From Nemertoderma westbladi (lineage: Eukaryota; Xenacoelomorpha; Nemertodermatida; Nemertodermatidae), in assembly GCA_032718475.1 (NCBI GenBank), contig JAUCBJ010008363.1, positions 62,001-126,000 on the forward strand: a stretch of DNA of 64,000 nt, given 5' to 3'. Under the pieces are notes generated by a model. The model did not search any database. It saw only the letters and a program-made list of their open reading frames with translations, and had not been told where the DNA came from. Below, in pieces: positions 23,561-36,560 of this stretch. Made by a program: the position numbers and the translations under genes. Each line of letters begins with the position of its first letter. Position 1 is the stretch's first letter.

Positions 23561-24728
23561 GCAATCAAATTTCATCCATCTCCAGGGGAAAGACGATGCA
23601 AAGAACAGCTGATCACTTCTATAAATGTAAGTGTTACTTGTTCTTTTGACTTTCGTTTAAGATTGTCTATCTCTTGGAGTGGGTTAGAAGACATGAATAT
23701 GAAAATCAATGTCGTTTTTTGTAAAAAATCAGAGGAGATTTTAATAAATTATTGCTGAAAAACACCAAGGATTTTGACAAGGATTTAATACTCATTATAT
23801 TCATGAAATAGCTGAGATATTTGAGGTGAATTATTGCATTACATAATAACTTTAACTCCAGCCACATTAGCAATACGATGAAACTATAATAAATATTCTA
23901 GAACACAACAATATTAACAGGGATATAGGCTACTTATCTCTTCACTCTGAGAGCCTCAAAAAAGGGGTGTTCCGACGCAATCAAAATTCATCCATCTCCA
24001 GGGGAAAGACGATGCAAAGACCAGCTGATTACTTCTATAAATGTAAGTGTTACCTGTTCTTTTGATTTTCATTTAAGATTCGCTATCTCATGGAGTGGGT
24101 TAGAAGTTATAAATATGAAAATCGATGTGGTTTTTGAAAAAAATCAAAGGATATTTTGATTAATTATTGCTGAAAAACACCAAGGATTTTGACATGGCTT
24201 TAATACTTCATTATGTTCATGAAATAGCTGAGATACTTGAGGTGAATTGTTGCATTACATAATAACTTTAACTCCAGCCACATTAGCAATACGATGAAAC
24301 TATAATAAATATTCTAGAACACAACAATATTAACAGGGAGATAGGCTACTTATCTCTTCACTCTGAGAGCCTCAAAAACGGAGTGTTCCGACGCAATAAA
24401 ATTTCATCCATCTCCAGGGGAAAGACGATGCAAAGAACAGCTAATTACTTCTATAAATGTAAGTGTTACCTGTTCTTTTGACTTTCATTTAAGATTCGCT
24501 ATCTCATGGAGTGGGTTAGAAGTTATAAATATGAAAATCGATGTGGTTTTTGAAAAAAATCAAAGGATATTTTGATTAATTATTGCTGAAAAACACCAAG
24601 GATTTTGACATGGCTTTAATACTTCATTATGTTCATGAAAAAACTGACATATTTGAGGTGAATTATTGCATTACATAATAACTTTAACTCCAGCCACATT
24701 AGCAATACGATGAAACTATAATAAATAT

Positions 24729-25329
24729 TCTAGAACACAACAATATTAACAGGGAGATAGGCTACTTATCTCTTCACTCTGAGAGCCTCAAAAACGGGGT
24801 GTTCCGACGCAATCAAATTTCATCCATCTCCAGGGGAAAGACGATGCAAAGAACAGCTGATTACTTCTATAAATGTAAGTGTTACCTGTTCTTTAGACTT
24901 TCATTTAAGATTCTTTATCTTGTGGAGTGGGTTAGAAGTCATGAATATGAAAATCGATGTCGTTTTTTGTAAAAAATCAGAGGAGATTTTAACGCAATCA
25001 AAATTCATCCATCTCCAGGGGAAAGACGAAGCAAAGAACAGCTGATTACTTCGATAAATGTAAGTGTTACCTGTTCTTTTGACTTTCATTTAAGATTCAT
25101 TATTTTGTGGAGTGGGTTAGAAGTCATGAATATGAAAATCAATGTCGTTTTTTGTAAAAAATCAGAGGAGATTTTAATAAATTATTGCTGAAAAACACCA
25201 AGGATTTTGACAAGGATTTAATACTCATTATATTCATGAAATAGCTGAGAAATTTGAGGTGAATTATTGCATTACATAATAACTTTAACTCCTGCCACAT
25301 TAGCAATTCGATGAAACTATAATAAATAT
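24729..25329 (+). repeat. 601-bp composite unit, join near 24991
   Basis: Beta left flank; partner of 9083-9683 at offset 15,646. Has GTTCTTTAGACTTTC (usual GTTCTTTTGACTTTC) before the join, and GAAAATCAATGTCG after it. A private CAATTCGATG occurs near 25304. Confidence 0.9.
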
Positions 25330-25930
25330 TCTAGAACACAACAATATTAACAGAGATATAGGCTACTTATCTCTTCACTCTGAGAGCCTCAAAAAAGGGG
25401 TGTTCCGACGCAATCAAATTTCATCCATCTCCAGGGGAAAGACGATGCAAAGAACAGCTGATTACTTCTATAAATGTAAGTGTTACCTGTTCTTTAGACT
25501 TTCATTTAAGATTCTTTATCTTGTGGAGTGGGTTAGAAGTCATGAATATGAAAATCGATGTCGTTTTTTGTAAAAAATCAGAGGAGATTTTAACGCAATC
25601 AAAATTCATCCATCTCCAGGGGAAAGACGAAGCAAAGAACAGCTGATTACTTCGATAAATGTAAGTGTTACCTGTTCTTTTGACTTTCATTTAAGATTCA
25701 TTATTTTGTGGAGTGGGTTAGAAGTCATGAATATGAAAATCAATGTCGTTTTTTGTAAAAAATCAGAGGAGATTTTAATAAATTATTGCTGAAAAACACC
25801 AAGGATTTTGACAAGGTTTTAATACTCATTATATTCATGAAATAGCTGAGAAATTTGAGGTGAATTATTGCATTACATAATAACTTTAACTCCTGCCACA
25901 TTAGCAATACGATGAAACTATAATAAATAT
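25330..25930 (+). repeat. 601-bp composite unit directly after another, join near 25592
   Basis: First place where two composites are adjacent with no normal monomer between them, giving a 601-bp tandem pair with 24729-25329. The two members share GTTCTTTAGAC and GAAAATCAATGTCG, pointing to direct duplication of the composite. Confidence 0.9.
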
Positions 25931-26762
25931 TCTAGAACACAACAATATTAACAGGGATATAGGCTACTTATCTCTTCACTCTGAGAGCCTCAAAAAAGGG
26001 GTGTTCCGACGCAATCAAAATTTATCCATCTCCAGGGGAAAGACGATGCAAAGAACAGCTGATTACTTCTATAAATGTAAGTGTTACCTGTTCTTTTGAT
26101 TTTCATTAAAGATTCGCTATCTCATGGAGTGGGTTAGAAGTTATAAATATGAAAATCGATGTGGTTTTTGAAAAAAATTAAAGGATATTTTGATTAATTA
26201 TTGCTGAAAAACACCAAGGATTTTGACATGGCTTTAATACTTCATTATGTTCATGAAAAAACTGAGATATTTGAGGTGAATTATTGCATTACATAATAAC
26301 TTTAACTCCAGCCACATTAGCAATACGATGAAACTATAATAAATATTCTAGAACACAACAATATTAACAGGGAGATAGGCAACTTATCTCTTCACTCTGA
26401 GAGCCTCAAAAACGGGGTGTTCCGACGCAATCAAATTTCATCTATCTCCAGGGGAAAGACGCAGCAAAGAACAGCTGATTACTTCGATAAATGTAAGTGT
26501 TACCTGTTCTTTAGACTTTCATTTAAGATTCGCTATCTCATGGAGTGGGTTAGAAGTTATAAATATGAAAATCGATGTGGTTTTTTAAAAAAATCAAAGG
26601 ATATTTTGATTAATTATTGCTGAAAAACACCAAGGATTTTGACATGGCTTTAATACTTCATTATGTTCATGAAAAAACTGAGATATTTGAGGTGAATTAT
26701 TGCATTACATAATAACTTTAACTCCAGCCACATTAGCAATACGATGAAACTATAATAAATAT

Positions 26763-27360
26763 TCTAGAACACAACAATATTAACAGGGAGATAGGCTACT
26801 TATCTCTTCACTCTGAGAGCCTCAAAAACGGGGTGTTCCGACGCAATCAAATTTCATCCATCTCCAGGGGAAAGACGATGCAAAGAACAGCTGATTACTT
26901 CTATAAATGTAAGTGTTACCTGTTCTTTAGACTTTCATTTAAGATTCTTTATCTTGTGGAGTGGGTTAGAAGTCATGAATATGAAAATCGATGTCGTTTT
27001 TTGTAAAAAATCAGAGGAGATTTTAACGCAATCAAAATTCATCCATCTCCAGGGGAAAGACGAAGCAAAGAACAGCTGATTACTTCGATAAATGTAAGTG
27101 TTACCTGTTCTTTTGACTTTCATTTAAGATTCATTATTTTGTGGAGTGGGTTAGAAGTCATGAATATGAAAATCAATGTCGTTTTTTGTAAAAAATCAGA
27201 GGAGATTTTAATAAATTATTGCTGAAAAACACCAAGGATTTTGACATGGCTTTAATACTTCATTATGTTCATGAAAAAACTGAGATATTTGAGGTTATTG
27301 CATTACATAATAACTTTAACTCCAGCCACATTAGCAATACGATGAAACTATAATAAATAT
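26763..27360 (+). repeat. 598-bp composite unit, join near 27025
   Basis: After the join it switches from beta to alpha and carries a 4-bp deletion, GAGGTTATTGCATTAC near 27292 instead of GAGGTGAATTATTGCATT, which accounts for the short length. Confidence 0.9.
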
Positions 27361-27961
27361 TCTAGAACACAACAATATTAACAGGGAGATAGGCAACTTA
27401 TCTCTTCACTCTGAGAGCCTCAAAAACGGGGTGTTCCGACGCAATCAAATTTCATCTATCTCCAGGGGAAAGACGCAGCAAAGAACAGCTGATTACTTCG
27501 ATAAATGTAAGTGTTACCTGTTCTTTTGACTTTCATTTAAGATTCTTTATCTTGTGGAGTGGGTTAGAAGTCATGAATATGAAAATCGATGTCGTTTTTT
27601 GTAAAAAATCAGAGGAGATTTTAACGCAATCAAAATTCATCCATCTCCAGGGGAAAGACGAAGCAAAGAACAGCTGATTACTTCGATAAATGTAAGTGTT
27701 ACCTGTTCTTTTGACTTTCATTTAAGATTCATTATTTTGTGGAGTGGGTTAGAAGTCATGAATATGAAAATCGATGTCGTTTTTTGTAAAAAATCAGAGG
27801 AGATTTTAATTAATTATTGCTGAAAAACACCAAGGATTTTGACAAGGATTTAATACTCATTATATTCATGAAATAGCTGAGAAATTTGAGGTGAATTATT
27901 GCATTACATAATAACTTTAACTCCTGCCACATTAGCAATACGATGAAACTATAATAAATAT
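27361..27961 (+). repeat. 601-bp composite unit, join near 27623
   Basis: Second adjacent composite pair (with 26763-27360). Carries the GGCAACTTATC marker (usual GGCTACTTATC) at about 27393, which breaks the GAGATA/TATCTC loop sequence but not the stem. Confidence 0.9.
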
Positions 27962-28793
27962 TCTAGAACACAACAATATTAACAGGGATATAGGCTACTT
28001 ATCTCTTCACTCTGAGAGCCTCAAAAAAGGGGTGTTCCGACGCAATCAAAATTCATCCATCTCCAGGGGAAAGACGATGCAAAGAACAGCTGATTACTTC
28101 TATAAATGTAAGTGTTACCTGTTCTTTTGATTTTCATTAAAGATTCGCTATCTCATGGAGTGGGTTAGAAGTTATAAATATGAAAATCGATGTGGTTTTT
28201 GAAAAAAATCAAAGGATATTTTGATTAATTATTGCTGAAAAACACCAAGGATTTTGACATGGCTTTAATACTTCATTATGTTCATGAAAAAACTGAGATA
28301 TTTGAGGTGAATTATTGCATTACATAATAACTTTAACTCCAGCCACATTAGCAATACGATGAAACTATAATAAATATTCTAGAACACAACAATATTAACA
28401 GGGAGATAGGCTACTTATCTCTTCACTCTGAGAGCCTCAAAAACGGGGTGTTCCGACGCAATCAAATTTCATCCATCTCCAGGGGAAAGACGATGCAAAG
28501 AACAGCTGATTACTTCTATAAATGTAAGTGTTACCTGTTCTTTAGACTTTCATTTAAGATTCGCTATCTCATGGAGTGGGTTAGAAGTTATAAATATGAA
28601 AATCGATGTGGTTTTTTAAAAAAATCAAAGGATATTTTGATTAATTATTGCTGAAAAACACCAAGGATTTTGACATAGCTTTAATACTTCATTATGTTCA
28701 TGAAAAAACTGAGATATTTGAGGTGAATTATTGCATTACATAATAACTTTAACTCCAGCCACATTAGCAATACGATGAAACTATAATAAATAT

Positions 28794-29394
28794 TCTAGAA
28801 CACAACAATATTAACAGGGAGATAGGCTACTTATCTCTTCACTCTGAGAGCCTCAAAAACGGGGTGTTCCGACGCAATCAAATTTCATCCATCTCCAGGG
28901 GAAAGACGATGCAAAGAACAGCTGATTACTTCTATAAATGTAAGTGTTACCTGTTCTTTAGACTTTCATTTAAGATTCTTTATCTTGTGGAGTGGGTTAG
29001 AAGTCATGAATATGAAAATCGATGTCGTTTTTTGTAAAAAATCAGAGGAGATTTTAACGCAATCAAAATTCATCCATCTCCAGGGGAAAGACGAAGCAAA
29101 GAACAGCTGATTACTTCGATAAATGTAAGTGTTACCTGTTATTTTGACTTTCATTTAAGATTCATTATTTTGTGGAGTGGGTTAGAAGTCATGAATATGA
29201 AAATCTATGTCGTTTTTTGTAAAAAATCAGAGGAGATTTTAATAAATTATTGCTGAAAAACACCAAGGATTTTGACAAGGTTTTAATACTCATTATATTC
29301 ATGAAATAGCTGAGAAATTTGAGGTGAATTATTGCATTACATAATAACTTTAACTCCTGCCACATTAGCAATACGATGAAACTATAATAAATAT
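28794..29394 (+). repeat. 601-bp composite unit, join near 29056
   Basis: Beta left flank. Private changes: GTTATTTTGACTTTC near 29139 and GAAAATCTATGTCG near 29202. Confidence 0.9.
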
Positions 29395-30226
29395 TCTAGA
29401 ACACAACAATATTAACAGGGATATAGGCTACTTATCTCTTCACTCTGAGAGCCTCAAAAAAGGGGTGTTCCGACGCAATCAAAATTTATCCATCTCCAGG
29501 GGAAAGACGATGCAAAGAACAGCTGATTACTTCTATAAATGTAAGTGTTACCTGTTCTTTTGATTTTCATTAAAGATTCGCTATCTCATGGAGTGGGTTA
29601 GAAGTTATAAATATGAAAATCGATGTGGTTTTTGAAAAAAATTAAAGGATATTTTGATTAATTATTGCTGAAAAACACCAAGGATTTTGACATGGCTTTA
29701 ATACTTCATTATGTTCATGAAAAAACTGAGATATTTGAGGTGAATTATTGCATTACATAATAACTTTAACTCCAGCCACATTAGCAATACGATGAAACTA
29801 TAATAAATATTCTAGAACACAACAATATTAACAGGGAGATAGGCAACTTATCTCTTCACTCTGAGAGCCTCAAAAACGGGGTGTTCCGACGCAATCAAAT
29901 TTCATCTATCTCCAGGGGAAAGACGCAGCAAAGAACAGCTGATTACTTCGATAAATGTAAGTGTTACCTGTTCTTTAGACTTTCATTTAAGATTCGCTAT
30001 CTCATGGAGTGGGTTAGAAGTTATAAATATGAAAATCGATGTGGTTTTTTAAAAAAATCAAAGGATATTTTGATTAATTATTGCTGAAAAACACCAAGGA
30101 TTTTGACATGGCTTTAATACTTCATTATGTTCATGAAAAAACTGAGATATTTGAGGTGAATTATTGCATTACATAATAACTTTAACTCCAGCCACATTAG
30201 CAATACGATGAAACTATAATAAATAT

Positions 30227-30827
30227 TCTAGAACACAACAATATTAACAGGGAGATAGGCTACTTATCTCTTCACTCTGAGAGCCTCAAAAACGGGGTGT
30301 TCCGACGCAATCAAATTTCATCCATCTCCAGGGGAAAGACGATGCAAAGAACAGCTGATTACTTCTATAAATGTAAGTGTTACCTGTTCTTTAGACTTTC
30401 ATTTAAGATTCTTTATCTTGTGGAGTGGGTTAGAAGTCATGAATATGAAAATCGATGTCGTTTTTTGTAAAAAATCAGAGGAGATTTTAACGCAATCAAA
30501 ATTCATCCATCTCCAGGGGAAAGACGAAGCAAAGAACAGCTGATTACTTCGATAAATGTAAGTGTTACCTGTTCTTTTGACTTTCATTTAAGATTCATTA
30601 TTTTGTGGAGTGGGTTAGAAGTCATGAATATGAAAATCAATGTCGTTTTTTGTAAAAAATCAGAGGAGATTTTAATAAATTATTGCTGAAAAACACCAAG
30701 GATTTTGACAAGGATTTAATACTCATTATATTCATGAAATAGCTGAGAAATTTGAGGTGAATTATTGCATTACATAATAACTTTAACTCCTGCCACATTA
30801 GCAATACGATGAAACTATAATAAATAT
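30227..30827 (+). repeat. 601-bp composite unit, join near 30489
   Basis: Beta left flank; lies 3464 bp from the unit at 26763, keeping GTTCTTTAGAC and GAAAATCAATGTCG. Confidence 0.9.
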
Positions 30828-31243
30828 TCTAGAACACAACAATATTAACAGGGATATAGGCTACTTATCTCTTCACTCTGAGAGCCTCAAAAAAGGGGTG
30901 TTCCGACGCAATCAAAATTTATCCATCTCCAGGGGAAAGACGATGCAAAGAACAGCTGATTACTTCTATAAATGTAAGTGTTACCTGTTCTTTTGATTTT
31001 CATTAAAGATTCGCTATCTCATGGAGTGGGTTAGAAGTTATAAATATGAAAATCAATGTGGTTTTTGAAAAAAATCAAAGGATATTTTGATTAATTATTG
31101 CTGAAAAACACCAAGGATTTTGACATGGCTTTAATACTTCATTATGTTCATGAAAAAACTGAGATATTTGAGGTGAATTATTGCATTACATAATAACTTT
31201 AACTCCAGCCACATTAGCAATACGATGAAACTATAATAAATAT

Positions 31244-31844
31244 TCTAGAACACAACAATATTAACAGGGAGATAGGCAACTTATCTCTTCACTCTGAGAG
31301 CCTCAAAAACGGGGTGTTCCGACGCAATCAAATTTCATCTATCTCCAGGGGAAAGACGCAGCAAAGAACAGCTGATTACTTCGATAAATGTAAGTGTTAC
31401 CTGTTCTTTTGACTTTCATTTAAGATTCTTTATCTTGTGGAGTGGGTTAGAAGTCATGAATATGAAAATCGATGTCGTTTTTTGTAAAAAATCAGAGGAG
31501 ATTTTAACGCAATCAAAATTCATCCATCTCCAGGGGAAAGACGAAGCAAAGAACAGCTGATTACTTCGATAAATGTAAGTGTTACCTGTTCTTTTGACTT
31601 TCATTTAAGATTCATTATTTTGTGGAGTGGGTTAGAAGTCATGAATATGAAAATCGATGTCGTTTTTTGTAAAAAATCAGAGGAGATTTTAATTAATTAT
31701 TGCTGAAAAACACCAAGGATTTTGACAAGGATTTAATACTCATTATATTCATGAAATAGCTGAGAAATTTGAGGTGAATTATTGCATTACATAATAACTT
31801 TAACTCCTGCCACATTAGCAATACGATGAAACTATAATAAATAT
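31244..31844 (+). repeat. 601-bp composite unit, join near 31506
   Basis: Beta left flank with GGCAACTTATC and GACGCAGCAAAG markers; partner of 27361-27961 at offset 3883 and of 35959-36559 at offset 4715. Confidence 0.9.
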
Positions 31845-32676
31845 TCTAGAACACAACAATATTAACAGGGATATAGGCTACTTATCTCTTCACTCTGAGA
31901 GCCTCAAAAAAGGGGTGTTCCGACGCAATCAAAATTCATCCATCTCCAGGGGAAAGACGATGCAAAGAACAGCTGATTACTTCTATAAATGTAAGTGTTA
32001 CCTGTTCTTTTGATTTTCATTAAAGATTCGCTATCTCATGGAGTGGGTTAGAAGTTATAAATATGAAAATCGATGTGGTTTTTGAAAAAAATCAAAGGAT
32101 ATTTTGATTAATTATTGCTGAAAAACACCAAGGATTTTGACATGGCTTTAATACTTCATTATGTTCATGAAAAAACTGAGATATTTGAGGTGAATTATTG
32201 CATTACATAATAACTTTAACTCCAGCCACATTAGCAATACGATGAAACTATAATAAATATTCTAGAACACAACAATATTAACAGGGAGATAGGCTACTTA
32301 TCTCTTCACTCTGAGAGCCTCAAAAACGGGGTGTTCCGACGCAATCAAATTTCATCCATCTCCAGGGGAAAGACGATGCAAAGAACAGCTGATTACTTCT
32401 ATAAATGTAAGTGTTACCTGTTCTTTAGACTTTCATTTAAGATTCGCTATCTCATGGAGTGGGTTAGAAGTTATAAATATGAAAATCGATGTGGTTTTTT
32501 AAAAAAATCAAAGGATATTTTGATTAATTATTGCTGAAAAACACCAAGGATTTTGACATGGCTTTAATACTTCATTATGTTCATGAAAAAACTGAGATAT
32601 TTGAGGTGAATTATTGCATTACATAATAACTTTAACTCCAGCCACATTAGCAATACGATGAAACTATAATAAATAT

Positions 32677-33277
32677 TCTAGAACACAACAATATTAACAG
32701 GGAGATAGGCAACTTATCTCTTCACTCTGAGAGCCTCAAAAACGGGGTGTTCCGACGCAATCAAATTTCATCTATCTCCAGGGGAAAGACGCAGCAAAGA
32801 ACAGCTGATTACTTCGATAAATGTAAGTGTTACCTGTTCTTTTGACTTTCATTTAAGATTCTTTATCTTGTGGAGTGGGTTAGAAGTCATGAATATGAAA
32901 ATCGATGTCGTTTTTTGTAAAAAATCAGAGGAGATTTTAACGCAATCAAAATTCATCCATCTCCAGGGGAAAGACGCAGCAAAGAACAGCTGATTACTTC
33001 GATAAATGTAAGTGTTACCTGTTCTTTTGACTTTCATTTAAGATTCTTTATCTTGTGGAGTGGGTTAGAAGTCATGAATATGAAAATCGATGTCGTTTTT
33101 TGTAAAAAATCAGAGGAGATTTTAATAAATTATTGCTGAAAAACACCAAGGATTTTGACAAGGATTTAATACTCATTATATTCATGAAATAGCTGAGAAA
33201 TTTGAGGTGAATTATTGCATTACATAATAACTTTAACTCCAGCCACATTAGCAATACGATGAAACTATAATAAATAT
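32677..33277 (+). repeat. 601-bp composite unit, join near 32939
   Basis: Beta left flank. After the join it has GACGCAGCAAAG and then ATTCTTTATCTTGTGG, where other composites have ATTCATTATTTTGTGG, so the right half came from a different beta monomer: a recombinant composite. Confidence 0.9.
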
Positions 33278-34941
33278 TCTAGAACACAACAATATTAACA
33301 GGGATATAGGCTACTTATCTCTTCACTCTGAGAGCCTCAAAAAAGGGGTGTTCCGACGCAATCAAAATTCATCCATCTCCAGGGGAAAGACGATGCAAAG
33401 AACAGCTGATTACTTCGATAAATGTAAGTGTTACCTGTTCTTTTGACTTTCATTTAAGATTCTTTATCTTGTGGAGTGGGTTAGAAGTCATGAATATGAA
33501 AATCGATGTCGTTTTTTGTAAAAAATCAGAGGAGATTTTTATAAATTATTGCTGAAAAACACCAAGGATTATGACAAGGATTTAATACTCATTATATTCA
33601 TGAAATAGCTGAGAAATTTGAGGTGAATTATTGCATTACATAATAACTTTAACTCCAGCCACATTAGCAATACGATGAAACTATAATAAATATTCTAGAA
33701 CACAACAATATTAACAGGGATATAGGCTACTTATCTCTTCACTCTGAGAGCCTCAAAAACGGGGTGTTCCGACGCAATCAAATTTCATCCATCTCCAGGG
33801 GAAAGACAATGCAAAGAACAGCTGATTACTTCTATAAATGTAAGTGTTACCTGTTCTTTTGACTTTCATTTAAGATTCGCTATCTCATGGAGTGGGTTAG
33901 AAGTTATAAATATAAAAATCGATGTGGTTTTTGAAAAAAATCAAAGGATATTTTGATTAATTATTGCTGAAAAACACCAAGGATTTTGACATGGCTTTGA
34001 TACTTCATTATGTTTATGAAAAAACTGAGATATTTGAGGTGAATTATTGCATTACATAATAACTTTAACTCCAGCCACATTAGCAATACGATGAAACTAT
34101 AATAAATATTCTAGAACACAACAATATTAACAACGATATAGGTTACTTATCTCTTCACTCTGAGAGCCTCAGAAAAGGGGTGTTCCAACGCAATCAAAAT
34201 TCATCCATCTCCAGGGGAAAGACGAAGCAAAGAACAGCTGATTACTTCGATAAATGTAAGTGTTACCTGTTCTTTTGACTTTCATTTAAGATTCATTATT
34301 TTGTAGAGTGGGTTAGAAGTCATGAATATGAAAATCGATGTCGTTTTTTGTAAAAAATCAGAGGAGATTTTAATAAATTATTGCTGAAAAACACCAAGGA
34401 TTTTGACAAGGATTTAATACTCATTATATTCATGAAATAGCTGAGAAATTTGAGGTGAATTATTGCATTACATAATAACTTTAACTCCAGCCACATTAGC
34501 AATACGATGAAACTATAATAAATATTCTAGAACACAACAATATTAACAGGGATATAGGCTACTTATCTCTTCACTCTGAGAGCCTCAAAAAAGGGGTGTT
34601 CCGACGCAATCAAAATTCATCCATCTCCAGGGGAAAGACGATGCAAAGAACAGCTGATTACTTCTATAAATGTAAGTGTTACCTGTTCTTTTGACTTTCA
34701 TTTAAGATTCGCTATCTCATGGAGTGGGTTAGAAGTTATAAATATGAAAATCGATGTGGTTTTTGAAAAAAATCAAAGGATATTTTGATTAATTATTGCT
34801 GAAAAACACCAAGGATTTTGACATGGCTTTAATACTTCATTATGTTCATGAAAAAACTGAGATATTTGAGGTGAATTATTGCATTACATAATAACTTTAA
34901 CTCCAGCCACATTAGCAATACGATGAAACTATAATAAATAT

Positions 34942-35542
34942 TCTAGAACACAACAATATTAACAGGGAGATAGGCTACTTATCTCTTCACTCTGAGAGCC
35001 TCAAAAACGGGGTGTTCCGACGCAATCAAATTTCATCCATCTCCAGGGGAAAGACGATGCAAAGAACAGCTGATTACTTCTATAAATGTAAGTGTTACCT
35101 GTTCTTTAGACTTTCATTTAAGATTCTTTATCTTGTGGAGTGGGTTAGAAGTCATGAATATGAAAATCGATGTCGTTTTTTGTAAAAAATCAGAGGAGAT
35201 TTTAACGCAATCAAAATTCATCCATCTCCAGGGGAAAGACGAAGCAAAGAACAGCTGATTACTTCGATAAATGTAAGTGTTACCTGTTCTTTTGACTTTC
35301 ATTTAAGATTCATTATTTTGTGGAGTGGGTTAGAAGTCATGAATATGAAAATCAATGTCGTTTTTTGTAAAAAATCAGAGGAGATTTTAATAAATTATTG
35401 CTGAAAAACACCAAGGATTTTGACAAGGATTTAATACTCATTATATTCATGAAATAGCTGAGAAATTTGAGGTGAATTATTGCATTACATAATAACTTTA
35501 ACTCCTGCCACATTAGCAATACGATGAAACTATAATAAATAT
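34942..35542 (+). repeat. 601-bp composite unit, join near 35204
   Basis: Beta left flank; partner of 24729-25329 at offset 10,213 and of 30227-30827 at offset 4715, with GTTCTTTAGAC and GAAAATCAATGTCG. Confidence 0.9.
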
Positions 35543-35958
35543 TCTAGAACACAACAATATTAACAGGGATATAGGCTACTTATCTCTTCACTCTGAGAGC
35601 CTCAAAAAAGGGGTGTTCCGACGCAATCAAAATTTATCCATCTCCAGGGGAAAGACGATGCAAAGAACAGCTGATTACTTCTATAAATGTAAGTGTTACC
35701 TGTTCTTTTGATTTTCATTAAAGGTTCGCTATCTCATGGAGTGGGTTAGAAGTTATAAATATGAAAATCGATGTGGTTTTTGAAAAAAATCAAAGGATAT
35801 TTTGATTAATTATTGCTGAAAAACACCAAGGATTTTGACATGGCTTTAATACTTCATTATGTTCATGAAAAAACTGAGATATTTGAGGTGAATTATTGCA
35901 TTACATAATAACTTTAACTCCAGCCACATTAGCAATACGATGAAACTATAATAAATAT

Positions 35959-36559
35959 TCTAGAACACAACAATATTAACAGGGAGATAGGCTACTTATC
36001 TCTTCACTCTGAGAGCCTCAAAAACGGGGTGTTCCGACGCAATCAAATTTCATCTATCTCCAGGGGAAAGACGCAGCAAAGAACAGCTGATTACTTCGAT
36101 AAATGTAAGTGTTACCTGTTCTTTTGACTTTCATTTAAGATTCTTTATCTTGTGGAGTGGGTTAGAAGTCATGAATATGAAAATCGATGTCGTTTTTTGT
36201 AAAAAATCAGAGGAGATTTTAACGCAATCAAAATTCATCCATCTCCAGGGGAAAGACGAAGCAAAGAACAGCTGATTACTTCGATAAATGTAAGTGTTAC
36301 CTGTTCTTTTGACTTTCATTTAAGATTCATTATTTTGTGGAGTGGGTTAGAAGTCATGAATATGAAAATCGATGTCGTTTTTTGTAAAAAATCAGAGGAG
36401 ATTTTAATTAATTATTGCTGAAAAACACCAAGGATTTTGACAAGGATTTAATACTCATTATATTCATGAAATAGCTGAGAAATTTGAGGTGAATTATTGC
36501 ATTACATAATAACTTTAACTCCTGCCACATTAGCAATACGATGAAACTATAATAAATAT
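35959..36559 (+). repeat. 601-bp composite unit (last of 18), join near 36221
   Basis: Beta left flank, GACGCAGCAAAG marker. No composite occurs to the right of this unit in the remaining 27 kb, so the composite family is confined to 9.1-36.6 kb. Confidence 0.9.
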
Positions 36560-36560
36560 T

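Larger units (their letters stand above)
20986..24729 (+). repeat. Regular 416-bp block between the two composite-rich blocks
   Basis: Anchors 20985, 21401, 21817, 22233, 22649, 23065, 23481, 23897, 24313 and 24729, all spaced 416. The anchor at 23481 has lost the XbaI site (TCCAGA). Near 23650-23710 a single unit carries TTTCGTTTAAGATTGTC, TCTCTTGGAGTGG and GACATGAATATG with GAAAATCAATG, a set otherwise confined to the divergent right block (48-63 kb): a short converted patch. No gene seen. Confidence 0.9.
24730..36560 (+). repeat. Second composite-rich block (601+416 and 601+416+416 patterns)
   Basis: Ten composites separated by zero, one, two or four normal monomers. Here the intervening units are 416 bp, without the TTAA duplication typical of the 9-21 kb block, so the two blocks are distinct higher-order families sharing one composite. 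Overlapping repeat offsets: 3464 (25931 to 29395, 26347 to 29811, 26763 to 30227), 3883 (27962 to 31845, 28378 to 32261, 28794 to 32677, 29395 to 33278) and 4715 (30828 to 35543, 31244 to 35959, 31845 to 36560, 32261 to 36976, 32677 to 37392). Confidence 0.88.

Noticed and set aside
26417-26623. 68-codon plus-strand open frame, seen in five copies
   Set aside because: Depends on a single TTTAGAC variant removing a stop; adjacent monomers with TTTTGAC do not have it. It spread with the duplicated segment, not by coding constraint.
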